Position numbers and translations under genes: made by a program. The notes beneath the pieces were generated by a model. That model did no database searches and was not told the DNA's origin. It saw nothing but the letters and a program-made list of their open reading frames with translations. This document shows positions 53,220 to 62,421 of a stretch of 64,000 bases of DNA, in pieces. The DNA comes from JAGNZR01 sp051656905 (GTDB lineage: Bacteria > Fusobacteriota > Fusobacteriia > Fusobacteriales > Fusobacteriaceae): NCBI GenBank assembly GCA_051656905.1, contig JBOFJQ010000009.1:61606-125605 (forward strand), in the 5' to 3' direction. Numbering within the stretch: position 1 is the first letter of the stretch; each line of letters starts with the position of its first letter.

Positions 53220-53717
53220 TTAATTGCACTTCTTATTTAAATAATCTGATTTTCCACCAGTTTTCTTTAATAATTTAATCTCACCTATTACCATCTCTTT
53301 ATCAATAGCCTTACACATATCATAGATAGTTAGAGCAGCTATACTAACAGCTGATAAAGCTTCCATCTCTATTCCAGTTTGCCCTGATGTTTTTACTGTT
53401 GCTAATATTTTTATAGATTTCTCATCTATTTCAAACTCTATGTTTGCACCAGATATAAATATGTTATGACACATTGGAATAATTTCACTAGTCTTTTTTG
53501 CACCCATGATTCCTGCTACTTGAGCAACTGAAAGTACATCACCTTTTTTTATTCCACCTTTTTTTATAACATCTATAGTTCCCTCAGATACATATATATA
53601 CCCCTCAGCAACTGCTGTTCTATCTGTTATTTTTTTATCTGATACATCAACCATCTTTGCTCTTCCTGAAGAGTTAAAATGTGTTAAATCCTCTGATTTA
53701 TCTTTTTCTGAACTCAT
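53220..53717 (-). CDS. moaC: Cyclic pyranopterin monophosphate synthase MoaC
   Basis: A 165-residue MoaC: LTHFNSSGRAKMVDVSDKKI at the start, IPMCHNIFISGANIEFEID in the centre and SGQTGIEMEALSAVSIAALT near 115-135, then the active-site Lys in CKAIDKEM. With MoaA it makes the first pterin intermediate of the molybdenum cofactor. ATG follows GGAGGGTACTA. Confidence 0.95.
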   Translation of the reverse strand: MSSEKDKSEDLTHFNSSGRAKMVDVSDKKITDRTAVAEGYIYVSEGTIDVIKKGGIKKGDVLSVAQVAGIMGAKKTSEIIPMCHNIFISGANIEFEIDEKSIKILATVKTSGQTGIEMEALSAVSIAALTIYDMCKAIDKEMVIGEIKLLKKTGGKSDYLNKKCN

Positions 53718-53753
53718 TAGTACCCTCCAAAACTTATTATTCTTTAGATTTTA

Positions 53754-54770
53754 TTATTTTCCAAAACTACAGTTAGGATAATGACAATCATCACAACTCT
53801 GACATAGTCCACCATTTCCTAATCTAGCAATCTCATCCATGTTTAGCTTTTCCCCTGTTAAAACTCTTGGTAATACCAAATCAAAAATAGTTCTTTTAGC
53901 ATACATTACACAACCTGGAAGCCCCATCATTGGAAGATTATTTAAATATGATAATAAAAACATTGCTCCTGGAAGTACTGGTGAACCATACGTCACAAGT
54001 TCCCCCCCCATTTCCATTATTGATGATGGAGTTAAATCATCTGGATCCACACTCATACCACCTGTAAATATAAGAATTTCAGCTCCCATATCTAAAAGTT
54101 TTTTAGCACAATCCTTTATCATCTCTTTGTCATCTTTTGAATAGTAGTGATGAATAACTTCACTTCCATACTCTTCTACTTTTCTTTTTATTACAGGGCT
54201 AAATTTATCCTCAATTCTTCCTTGGAATACTTCTCCACCTGTAACAACAACTCCAACTTTATATTTTTTAAATGGTTTTACTTCTAATATCTTGTCTATA
54301 GCAACGTCTCTTGCAAGGTCCATCTTTGTTTTATCTATTACAAGGGGAATAACTCTTGTTCCACCTAGTTTTTGCCCTTTTTTAACTGGATAATTATTTG
54401 GTAAAGTAGCAAAAGATATCTCACCTAAACTGTTTAGTTTAAATAGAAGCTCTTTATTAACTTTTAAAATACCATCTTCTGCAGCATAAAAATCAATTTT
54501 CCCCTCTTTAATCTCACTTCCAAGGTTAATATTAGACCCTGCACCTAAATCTCCAAGTATTATTGCTGCATCATTTTCATGTATTTTTGAATCATCAACT
54601 TCATAAATATATAAATGCTCTTTCCCTATGTTTAAAAGTTCCTCTATATCTTCCTCTTTAACTATATGACCTTTTTTAAAAGCTACACCTTTAAACTCCC
54701 CAGGTACTATCTTTGTTATATCATGACATAAAATATGTCCAACTGCATCAACTGTATTTACTAATTTCAT
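53754..54770 (-). CDS. Molybdopterin-binding protein (MoeA/MogA-like) with Cys-rich tail
   Basis: A 338-residue protein. Residues about 170-320 form the MoCF-binding fold (VGVVVTGGEVFQGRIEDKFS, IFTGGMSVDPDDLTPSSIM and GLPGCVMYAKRTIFDLVLPR). The N-terminal half resembles the variant seen in selenium/molybdenum hydroxylase clusters rather than full MoeA. The C-terminus ends in CQSCDDCHYPNCSFGK, a Cys cluster that could hold metal. A run of eight G/C bases at 54002-54009 lies within the gene. It starts one base after xdhC ends. Confidence 0.87.
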   Translation of the reverse strand: MKLVNTVDAVGHILCHDITKIVPGEFKGVAFKKGHIVKEEDIEELLNIGKEHLYIYEVDDSKIHENDAAIILGDLGAGSNINLGSEIKEGKIDFYAAEDGILKVNKELLFKLNSLGEISFATLPNNYPVKKGQKLGGTRVIPLVIDKTKMDLARDVAIDKILEVKPFKKYKVGVVVTGGEVFQGRIEDKFSPVIKRKVEEYGSEVIHHYYSKDDKEMIKDCAKKLLDMGAEILIFTGGMSVDPDDLTPSSIMEMGGELVTYGSPVLPGAMFLLSYLNNLPMMGLPGCVMYAKRTIFDLVLPRVLTGEKLNMDEIARLGNGGLCQSCDDCHYPNCSFGK

Positions 54771-54771
54771 T

Positions 54772-55578
54772 CTACCATACCCCTTTTACATCTCTCATTG
54801 GCTTTCCTGTAAGATTGTTCTTTTCTTTTAGTATTTCTGCGATTATACCCACTGCAATCTCTTTGGGAGTTCCACAAGAGATGTCAAGCCCTACTGGTGA
54901 AAAAACTTTTTGAAGCTCTTCTTTAGAAATTCCCTCTTCCATTAGTTCTTTATTTGTTTCTATAATTTTCTTTCTGCTTCCTATCATTCCAATATATTTT
55001 GCCCCTCTTCCAATGCATGCTCTAAGGGCATCTTTATCCCCTCTATGACCTCTTGAAACAATTACAATATATGTATATTCATTAATTTGTAATTTAGACA
55101 TCTCTTCGCCAATATCTCCTACAATATGTTTTGAAGCATGAGGGTATTTTTCAGAATTACAAAACTCCTCTCTGTCGTCTAGCATCCATATATCCATTCC
55201 TAGAAAATCTGCAACTTGATAAAGCTCTCCACCTACGTGACCTCCACCTACAATTACTAATCTATCACGTTTTTTAAATACTTTTATAAAAGCTTTTACT
55301 GATCCACCACATTTCATATGAAGTGCAGCATCCTCTACTAAATCAAACTCTATCTCTTTTGATTCATTTTCTTTTATACAATTTATAGCTTCTTTTGTAA
55401 GAGTAAACTCTAAGTTTCCACCTCCAACAGTCCCCAGTATTCCACCATTTTCAAAGACTGCTAGCATGTTACCTTTTTTTCCAGGACTCGATCCATCTAT
55501 TTGTATAAGAGTCACTAGAGCTACACCTTCTCCACTTTCAACTCTCTTCCCTATTTCTATCATTAATTTAGATTCCAT
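54772..55578 (-). CDS. xdhC: XdhC-family hydroxylase maturation protein
   Basis: A 268-residue XdhC/CoxI-type protein. N-terminal domain with GSSPGKKGNMLAVFENGG and GTVGGGNLEFTLTKEA; C-terminal Rossmann domain with RLVIVGGGHVGGELYQVADF and SRGHRGDKDALRACI. XdhC proteins help insert the sulfurated (or selenated) cofactor into xanthine dehydrogenase. ATG follows GAGGAGCAGAATT. Confidence 0.9.
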   Translation of the reverse strand: MESKLMIEIGKRVESGEGVALVTLIQIDGSSPGKKGNMLAVFENGGILGTVGGGNLEFTLTKEAINCIKENESKEIEFDLVEDAALHMKCGGSVKAFIKVFKKRDRLVIVGGGHVGGELYQVADFLGMDIWMLDDREEFCNSEKYPHASKHIVGDIGEEMSKLQINEYTYIVIVSRGHRGDKDALRACIGRGAKYIGMIGSRKKIIETNKELMEEGISKEELQKVFSPVGLDISCGTPKEIAVGIIAEILKEKNNLTGKPMRDVKGVW

Positions 55579-55678
55579 AATTCTGCTCCTCTTGCCCTAG
55601 CAACTATATAAAAATAATAAATCTACCTATACCTAGTTTAACTTTTTCTTTAATTTTTATTTTGAGATTTATTTTAAA

Positions 55679-57019
55679 CTATCTTGCAATAAATTTACCT
55701 TTTATATCTTGATTGAACTTATTTTCTGTATTATCTATAACTAAATTTCCTCTTAGTATTACTTTATCTATTTTAGCTGATACTTTAAATCCATTAAAAC
55801 ATGAATAGTTAGCTTTACTTTTTAAGTTTTTCTCATTTATTTCATGATCTTCAGCCTTAAATATAACTATATCAGCATCTTTTCCTATTTCAATACTTCC
55901 CTTTCTATCATACAACCCAAATATTTTTGCTGGATTCACTATTGCTAAGTCTAAATACTCTTTTATTGTTAAATTTTTATTTAGAACTTCTGAGAATAAA
56001 ATTATATTTCTCTCTTCTACCCCTGGAATACCGTTAGGGCACTTTGTAAAGTCTTCTATCCCTTTGTTTTTATCCTCTAAAGAGAAAGAACAGTGATCTG
56101 TTCCTATTGTATCTACATTCCCAGCTTTTATACTATACCAAATTGCTTCTATATCTTCTTGCTCTCTAAGAGGTGGAGATAGTATATATTTTACTGCATC
56201 AGCTTGAAAATATTTTGAATTTTCCAAATAAAGGTACTGCGGACATGTTTCAACATAGAATTTTTTCCCTTGAGCTCTTGCAATACTTATTTCATCCATA
56301 GATTCCTTCGAAGACATATGTACTAGATAAAGTTTTTCATATCCTACCATATGAGCAATTTTTATAAGTCTCACAACTGCTTCAGCCTCTGCATCTCCTG
56401 GTCTTGAATAAGCATGATATATTGGAGTTGTTTTCCCTTCTTTTATAAACTTACTTCTTAACTCTTCAATTATACTATCATTTTCAGCATGAACTGCAAC
56501 TACCATATCAAGTTCTTTCGCCATTTTAAAGAATTCTATTATCTCTTTATCAGTTTGCTTATATGTGTAAGTAAGATATATTTTAACACTGTTTAATCCT
56601 CTTTTTCTAAGAGCTTTTAACCCTTCAAAAGTATCCTTGTCAATCTCTTGAGCTACTCCATGAAAAGAATAATCACATTGTGCATTTTTTCCATACTCCA
56701 TATATTTGTCTATCATGTATTCTAGATTACACCCTTTTGGTCCAAATCCAGGGTGATCCACTATTGTAGTTGTTCCACCATGTAGAGCTGCTGTTGTACC
56801 ATTTTTAAAGTCATCTACAGAATAAATTCCTACATCTATATTAAAATGTGTGTGAACATCTATGGCCCCAGGAGCAACATAGCAACCTTTTAGGTCTAAA
56901 ATTTGTTCATTACTTTCTTCTAATTTAGCTCCTATTTCTACTATTTTTTCATCTTTAACTCTTATATCTACGCACTCTATTTTATCATTTATTAAAACCA
57001 TACCATTTTTTAATAACAT
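55679..57019 (-). CDS. hydA: Dihydropyrimidinase/hydantoinase
   Basis: A 446-residue amidohydrolase. Metal ligands are visible in GAIDVHTHFNID (HxH, about 55-60), the carboxylated Lys in LNSVKIYLTYTY (about 147), VAVHAEND, YLVHMSS and the final Asp in GTDHCSFS. It opens dihydrouracil or hydantoin rings. PreA encoded further upstream in the same cluster would make its substrate, dihydrouracil or dihydrothymine. It lies after the xdh terminator, so it may have its own promoter. Confidence 0.9.
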   Translation of the reverse strand: MLLKNGMVLINDKIECVDIRVKDEKIVEIGAKLEESNEQILDLKGCYVAPGAIDVHTHFNIDVGIYSVDDFKNGTTAALHGGTTTIVDHPGFGPKGCNLEYMIDKYMEYGKNAQCDYSFHGVAQEIDKDTFEGLKALRKRGLNSVKIYLTYTYKQTDKEIIEFFKMAKELDMVVAVHAENDSIIEELRSKFIKEGKTTPIYHAYSRPGDAEAEAVVRLIKIAHMVGYEKLYLVHMSSKESMDEISIARAQGKKFYVETCPQYLYLENSKYFQADAVKYILSPPLREQEDIEAIWYSIKAGNVDTIGTDHCSFSLEDKNKGIEDFTKCPNGIPGVEERNIILFSEVLNKNLTIKEYLDLAIVNPAKIFGLYDRKGSIEIGKDADIVIFKAEDHEINEKNLKSKANYSCFNGFKVSAKIDKVILRGNLVIDNTENKFNQDIKGKFIAR

Positions 57020-57200
57020 TTAATACACCTCATCTTTTTATTTTATATAATTTTTAGTGTTTGCTTTTTGAAAGCTATCTATCTTTTCTATGTTATTATT
57101 CTATACACAATAGTTTTTAATACTCTATCGTATTATATCATTTTCATAATTTTTTTTATATAATAACACATCTTATTTTCTTATTTTTTTTATAAAAAAA

Positions 57201-57222
57201 GGAGGGAACTAATCTTCCCCCC
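57201..57222 (-). terminator. Terminator after xdh
   Basis: On the minus strand GGGGGGAA (57222-57215) pairs with TTCCCTCC (57208-57201) with one G-T wobble, followed by TTTTTTTAT. It splits the cluster into an upstream catabolic block and a downstream maturation block. Confidence 0.85.
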
Positions 57223-57238
57223 TTAAAGTTAATATATA

Positions 57239-59794
57239 TTAGTTCTTTTTGTAAAATGTTTTCTCTAAAGGTAATTTAGTTCTAAATACACCGTCAAGAT
57301 TATAGTAAGCACCTTGAACTGCTGGAGCTGTAGGAATTGTTGTTATTTCTCCTACACCTTTAGCACCGTATGCTAATGATTCTGTATTTTTTTCTATAAT
57401 GATTGATTGAATTTCAGGAACTTCTGTTGCTCTAAACAGTCCTAAAGTTCCAAATTTTTGTTTAGGTACACCATTTACAAGAGTAAAGTCTTCAGTAAGA
57501 GCATATCCTAATCCCATTACTACTCCACCTTCAATTTGCCCTTCAACAGTTATAGGGTTTAAAGCTCTTCCAACATCGTGTGCTGCAATAACTTTCTCTA
57601 TTTTCCCTTCATCACTAACAAGTACTACTTGAGTTGCATATCCATAAGCGATATGTGATACTGGATTTAATTTATCTGAATCCATTTTATCAGTTACACC
57701 TGAATACTCTCCTACAAATTCTTGTCCTTCTAAATCAGAAAGTTTCTTATCTGATAAAGCATTAGCTAAGTTCATAGCTGCAACTCTAACAGCCTCTCCA
57801 CTGAATACTGTTTGTCTTGATGCAGTAGTAGTTCCTGAGTTTGGAGTTCTTTCTGTGTTTGGTGCTTCAACTGTAATATCTTTATAGTGAACACCAGTTG
57901 TTTCAGATACTATTTGAGTTGCAATAGTTGCAAATCCTTGACCAATACAAGAAGCTGAACATCTAACGTTAGCTTTACCATTTTCTATAGAGATTATAGC
58001 TCTACCTACATCTGGAAGTCCTACTCCTATACCTGCATTTTTCATTGCACAAGCAATTCCTGCATTTTTATTAGCTTCGAATACATCTTTAACAGCTTCA
58101 AGTGTTTCAACTAAAGCAGTTCCTTCATCGGCGATTTGCCCATTAGGTAATGTCATTCCTGGTTTAATAGCATTTCTATATCTAATTTCCCAAGGAGATA
58201 TTCCAACAAGTTTTGCAAGTTCGTTTAAGTTAGCTTCTGTTGCAAATGCAGACTGAGTAACTCCAAATCCTCTAAATGCTCCACCTGGTGGGTTATTTGT
58301 ATATACAGCTGTTCCTAATACCTCAATATTATGATAGTTGTATGGTCCTGATGCATGAGTACAAGCTCTTTGTAAAACTGGTCCTCCAAGAGAAGCATAA
58401 GCTCCTGTATCAGAAAGTATGTTACATTTCATTGCTGTTAATATTCCATTTTCATCACAAGCAGTAGTCATCTCTATTTCCATAGCATGTCTCTTAGTTG
58501 AAACAATTATACTTTCTTGTCTAGTTAATGTAACTTGAACTGGTCTCTTTGTTAAGAAAGCTATTAGTCCTGCATGGTGCTGAACTGACATATCCTCTTT
58601 TCCTCCAAAACCTCCACCTACATATGAACTTGTAACTTTTACTTGATGTGGCTCTAAACCTAGTAATCTAGAAACCTCTTTTTGCTCATCATATACTGAC
58701 TGTGATGATGTATATAATTGTACTCCATCTTCAGTTGGTACTGCAATTGCACTTTCAGGCTCAAGATAAGCATGCTCTGTAAATGGTGTCATAAATGTAT
58801 GTGTTACAACATGAGTTGATTTAGCTATTGCTTCTTCAACATTTCCTCTTGATAATTTTTGTTGGAAAAGGATATTCCCTTTTTCATGAATTCTTGGTGC
58901 TCCTGGAGCCATAGCCTCTCTTGGAGAGTTAAGTGGTTGTAACTCTTCATACTCAACTTCTACAGCTGCTTTTCCTGCTGCTAAAGCTTCTTTAGTTTCT
59001 GCAACAACAAGTGCAACTGAATCTCCTATGTATCTTGTAGTTTCTCCTACAGCTATCATTGCATCCCAGTCAGAGATAAATGCTAAGTGACCTATATTTC
59101 TGTGTCCTGGAACATCTTCAGCTACTATAACATCTATTACACCTGGAACCGCTTTTGCTTTTGTAATGTCTAATTTCTTAACAATTGCTCTTGCAAATTT
59201 AGTTCTTACAGCTCCTCCAAATGTCATTCCTTCAACTTTTAAATCTTCAGCATATTTTGCAAGACCTAAAGTTTTAAGTGCTCCATCTACTCTAGGAATA
59301 GACTCTCCTATTTTACCAGTAAACTCTTCGCTTGGAGTATAACCTTCTCTTAAAGCTTTTGCTACTTTTAAAACAGCATCGAAGATCTTGATATATCCTG
59401 TACATCTACAAATATTTCCTCTTAATGCTTTTTTTATTTCTTCAACTGTTGGGTTATTGTTTACATCTAATAATCCTTTAGCACTTATAACCATTCCTGG
59501 TATGCAGAATCCACATTGAACAGCTCCAGCCTCAGCAAAAGCCCACTCATATATTTTTCTTTCTTTTTCTTCTATTCCATCAACTGTCATTACAGACTTT
59601 CCAGCAACTTTCTCTGTTGTTAATAAACAAGCTCTAAATGCTTTCCCATCAAGTAGAACCATACAAGTTCCACAAGCACCTTCTGAACAACCATTCTTTA
59701 CTGAAGTTATTGCTAAATCATCTCTTAAAAAAGTTAATAAGTTAACCTTTTTTTCAGTTTCTATATTCTTCCCATTTACTTTAAATGCAAACAT
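57239..59794 (-). CDS. xdh: Selenium-dependent xanthine dehydrogenase (single-chain FeS-Mo protein)
   Basis: An 851-residue molybdenum hydroxylase in one chain. A plant-type [2Fe-2S] domain (NGCSEGACGTCMV, about 35-47) and a second helical [2Fe-2S] domain (QCGFCIPGM and GNICRCTGY, about 97-140) precede the molybdopterin domains (YVGGGFGGKEDMSVQHHAGL; NNPPGGAFRGFGVTQ; YGAKGVGEITTIPTAPAVQG, which carries the catalytic Glu). No FAD domain or FAD-subunit gene is present. With XdhC, YqeB and YqeC nearby it belongs to the labile-selenium group acting on xanthine or other purines. No in-frame UGA is needed. Confidence 0.92.
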   Translation of the reverse strand: MFAFKVNGKNIETEKKVNLLTFLRDDLAITSVKNGCSEGACGTCMVLLDGKAFRACLLTTEKVAGKSVMTVDGIEEKERKIYEWAFAEAGAVQCGFCIPGMVISAKGLLDVNNNPTVEEIKKALRGNICRCTGYIKIFDAVLKVAKALREGYTPSEEFTGKIGESIPRVDGALKTLGLAKYAEDLKVEGMTFGGAVRTKFARAIVKKLDITKAKAVPGVIDVIVAEDVPGHRNIGHLAFISDWDAMIAVGETTRYIGDSVALVVAETKEALAAGKAAVEVEYEELQPLNSPREAMAPGAPRIHEKGNILFQQKLSRGNVEEAIAKSTHVVTHTFMTPFTEHAYLEPESAIAVPTEDGVQLYTSSQSVYDEQKEVSRLLGLEPHQVKVTSSYVGGGFGGKEDMSVQHHAGLIAFLTKRPVQVTLTRQESIIVSTKRHAMEIEMTTACDENGILTAMKCNILSDTGAYASLGGPVLQRACTHASGPYNYHNIEVLGTAVYTNNPPGGAFRGFGVTQSAFATEANLNELAKLVGISPWEIRYRNAIKPGMTLPNGQIADEGTALVETLEAVKDVFEANKNAGIACAMKNAGIGVGLPDVGRAIISIENGKANVRCSASCIGQGFATIATQIVSETTGVHYKDITVEAPNTERTPNSGTTTASRQTVFSGEAVRVAAMNLANALSDKKLSDLEGQEFVGEYSGVTDKMDSDKLNPVSHIAYGYATQVVLVSDEGKIEKVIAAHDVGRALNPITVEGQIEGGVVMGLGYALTEDFTLVNGVPKQKFGTLGLFRATEVPEIQSIIIEKNTESLAYGAKGVGEITTIPTAPAVQGAYYNLDGVFRTKLPLEKTFYKKN

Positions 59795-59822
59795 TTTCCC
59801 TCCTCTTGCCCTGTATATTTAA

Positions 59823-60923
59823 TTAGTATCTTTTGATTTCTAAAGAGTTTTTAGGACATTTAGAAGTACATAGTCCACATCCGAAACAAGTCTCTTTATC
59901 AAATACTGGTAATTTATTTTCTAATTTTATTGAGTGGTATGGACATACTTTAACACAAATTCCACATCCGATACATCCCTCTTTTAATTCTGGTAAGTTT
60001 GTAACATAGTTTGCTTTTTCTCTTTCAGCAGTTTTCTTGATAGTTAACCCTCTGATTTCATCTAAAGATTTATACCCATGAGCATCCATCCATTCGTTTA
60101 ATTCATTTACTATTCTTCCGTATGCTTTTGGTCCTTCAATTATAGCTTGTGTACATACTTGAACAGCTGTAGCTCCTGCCATTATAGCTTCTACTACGTC
60201 TTTACCTGTAGATATTCCTCCAACTGCGAATACTGGAATATTTTTAGCACCTTTTGCAAGTTCAAATACGTGTCTTAACATGATTGGCTTAATAGCTGGT
60301 CCTGACATCCATCCATAACCTGCTGCAGATCCCATGTGAGGCATTCCAGTTTCAAGATCTATTGATAGACATGGTCCGTATGAGTTCATTGCTACTAATC
60401 CATCTGCTCCATTTTCTTCTAAAATTCTAGCTGTTTCAGAAATATCAGGAATTCCTGGAGATATTTTCATGAATACTGGTTTTTTAGTATGTCTTTTTGC
60501 TGCTGCTAAAGTTTCTAACATTGGAGTTAAATCTCTTCCAACATAGTGAGCTGAAATTTCATATCCATCAGCATATTTATCTACTAATTGAACTACTTTC
60601 TCGATATCTGCTGCAACATATCCCATTCCTATGATTAATGGTTCGTTTGCTAATTTACATTTTGCATATTCATGCTCTACCCAGTACTCAACTGAGTGCT
60701 CAGACCATAACTCAGTGTTTAAGAAATGTTTTCCATTGAAGTCTTGCATACAAGGTTTTGGTACATTAGCTGGCTCAGAAGATACAGTTTTTGCTACTAC
60801 TCCTGCTGCTCCATTTGCTACTGCTTCTCTACATGTTTCTGCATCCTTAGATGTTGGTCCTGCTCCTACTACTACTGGGTTTGCATATTCTAATCCTGCG
60901 AAATTAACTCTTAAATCTGCCAT
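59823..60923 (-). CDS. preA: Dihydropyrimidine dehydrogenase subunit PreA
   Basis: About 366 residues: a dihydroorotate-dehydrogenase-like FMN barrel (residues 1-290; VNFAGLEYANPVVVGAGPTS, FMKISPGIPDISETARILEE, VFAVGGISTGKDVVEAIMAG) and two ferredoxin motifs CIGCGICVKVCP and CFGCGLCTSKCP at the C-terminus. PreA with PreT reduces uracil and thymine with NADH; no preT is in the window. The start at 60923 follows GGAGGAGAACAAA; the longer frame would begin inside this Shine-Dalgarno. Confidence 0.9.
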   Translation of the reverse strand: MADLRVNFAGLEYANPVVVGAGPTSKDAETCREAVANGAAGVVAKTVSSEPANVPKPCMQDFNGKHFLNTELWSEHSVEYWVEHEYAKCKLANEPLIIGMGYVAADIEKVVQLVDKYADGYEISAHYVGRDLTPMLETLAAAKRHTKKPVFMKISPGIPDISETARILEENGADGLVAMNSYGPCLSIDLETGMPHMGSAAGYGWMSGPAIKPIMLRHVFELAKGAKNIPVFAVGGISTGKDVVEAIMAGATAVQVCTQAIIEGPKAYGRIVNELNEWMDAHGYKSLDEIRGLTIKKTAEREKANYVTNLPELKEGCIGCGICVKVCPYHSIKLENKLPVFDKETCFGCGLCTSKCPKNSLEIKRY

Positions 60924-61001
60924 TTTGTTCTCCTCCATATTTAGGGTATTCTTTTATCCCTATCTTCATTTTATTTTATTGTTATATTGTTGTTATATTG
61001 T

Positions 61002-62330
61002 TTATTTAACTTCTGCTTTTTTAGTTCCTAATTCATTGAATATAATGTTTAATAATATTGAAGTCATTGCTCCTAAGATTATTGCACTATTGAATAATAT
61101 TTTTATATCATTCGATGTATTCTTAAACATTTGTGGTACAGTAATTGGAATTAACGCCATTCCTAAAGAGATAGCAACAATCATTAAATTTTTATTGTTA
61201 ACATAATTTACTGATCCTAGTAATTTTATTCCATTAGCTACAACCATTCCAAACATTATAATTCCTGCTCCTCCAAGTACTGGTAAAGGAATTGCTGTTA
61301 AAGCTGCTGTTACTTTTGGGAATAATGTTAAAACTAATAAAATTAATCCTGCAATAACACCGATTCTTCTATCGTATCTTTTTGTTAGAGCAACAACTCC
61401 AACGTTTTGTCCAAATATAGCTTGAGGGTAAGAGTTGAATATTCCAGCTATTGCAGAACATAATCCATGAGCTCTTAAAACAGGAACCATTCTCTCCTCT
61501 GATTTTGCACCGCAAATATCTGAAAGAGTAATATGATTTCCAACAGCATCAATCATAACAGTTAATTGAACTAATATCATTGATACAATTGCTGTTATTT
61601 GAAACTTAGGCATCCCGAAATAAAATGGAGTATTGAAACTAAACGATTGTGCTGTTAATACTTTTGAAAAATTAACCATTCCAAACATACTAGCTACGAT
61701 TGTTCCTGCACATAATCCAATAAGAATTGCAATGTTTCCTAAAAAGCCTCTCGACATTTTTTGGATTACAAGAATAGTTACAAATGTAAATAATGCTAAC
61801 ATTATCTTATCTGGTGAAGCAAAATCTGGAGCTGAAGGATTTCCTCCTCCTATCCATTTTAATGCTGTTGGAACTAATGAAAGTCCCATAGAAGTAACTA
61901 CTATACCTGATACTAACATAGGGAAAAATCTTAAAATTTTACCTATTATTGGAGCAGCTAACATAATGAATATTCCTGATGCAAGTGTTGCTCCAAATAT
62001 AACTGATAATCCTTCATATGAACTTCCTGTTGCTGCATATGTTGCTGCTATTGCTGTTAATGATGATACAGCTTTAAAAGTTACTCCTTCCATCATAGGT
62101 AATTTTGCTCCAAATAGGTTCCCAATACCCATTGATTGAATAATTGATCCTATTCCACATACCATTAGTGTTGCACTAATTAAAAACTGTGTGTCCTCTG
62201 GTGATAACTTTAAAGTCCCTGCAACTATCATAGGTACAGCCATTGCTCCTGAACATAAAGCGGCAATATGTTGTATCCCATCAAATACTAACCTTCCAAC
62301 TGATTCTTGTTTCAATTCTTTTCCTGACAT
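61002..62330 (-). CDS. NCS2-family nucleobase:cation symporter
   Basis: A 442-residue polytopic permease of the uracil/xanthine (UraA/UapA) branch: GIQHIAALCSGAMAVPMIVA at the start, CGIGSIIQSMGIGNLFGAKL (QxxG-type helix), TVMIDAVGNHITLSDICGAK and AIFGQNVGVVALTKRYDRRI (NxGxxxxT-like). Gene order favours xanthine or uric-acid-type substrates. Start 62330 follows GGGAGGAAAGAGAAG; an in-frame codon at 62348 precedes this Shine-Dalgarno and is rejected. Confidence 0.9.
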   Translation of the reverse strand: MSGKELKQESVGRLVFDGIQHIAALCSGAMAVPMIVAGTLKLSPEDTQFLISATLMVCGIGSIIQSMGIGNLFGAKLPMMEGVTFKAVSSLTAIAATYAATGSSYEGLSVIFGATLASGIFIMLAAPIIGKILRFFPMLVSGIVVTSMGLSLVPTALKWIGGGNPSAPDFASPDKIMLALFTFVTILVIQKMSRGFLGNIAILIGLCAGTIVASMFGMVNFSKVLTAQSFSFNTPFYFGMPKFQITAIVSMILVQLTVMIDAVGNHITLSDICGAKSEERMVPVLRAHGLCSAIAGIFNSYPQAIFGQNVGVVALTKRYDRRIGVIAGLILLVLTLFPKVTAALTAIPLPVLGGAGIIMFGMVVANGIKLLGSVNYVNNKNLMIVAISLGMALIPITVPQMFKNTSNDIKILFNSAIILGAMTSILLNIIFNELGTKKAEVK

Positions 62331-62421
62331 TCTTCTCTTTCCTCCCAAACTATAGTTTATTTTTTAAATCCCTTATTCTTTGGATTCCCCAGTAAAAAAA
62401 ACTTTCTTATTTTCTAATTTA

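Noticed and set aside
57239..59794. Selenocysteine in the xanthine dehydrogenase
   Set aside because: There is no internal in-frame UGA; enzymes of this group carry a labile selenium at the cofactor, not selenocysteine.
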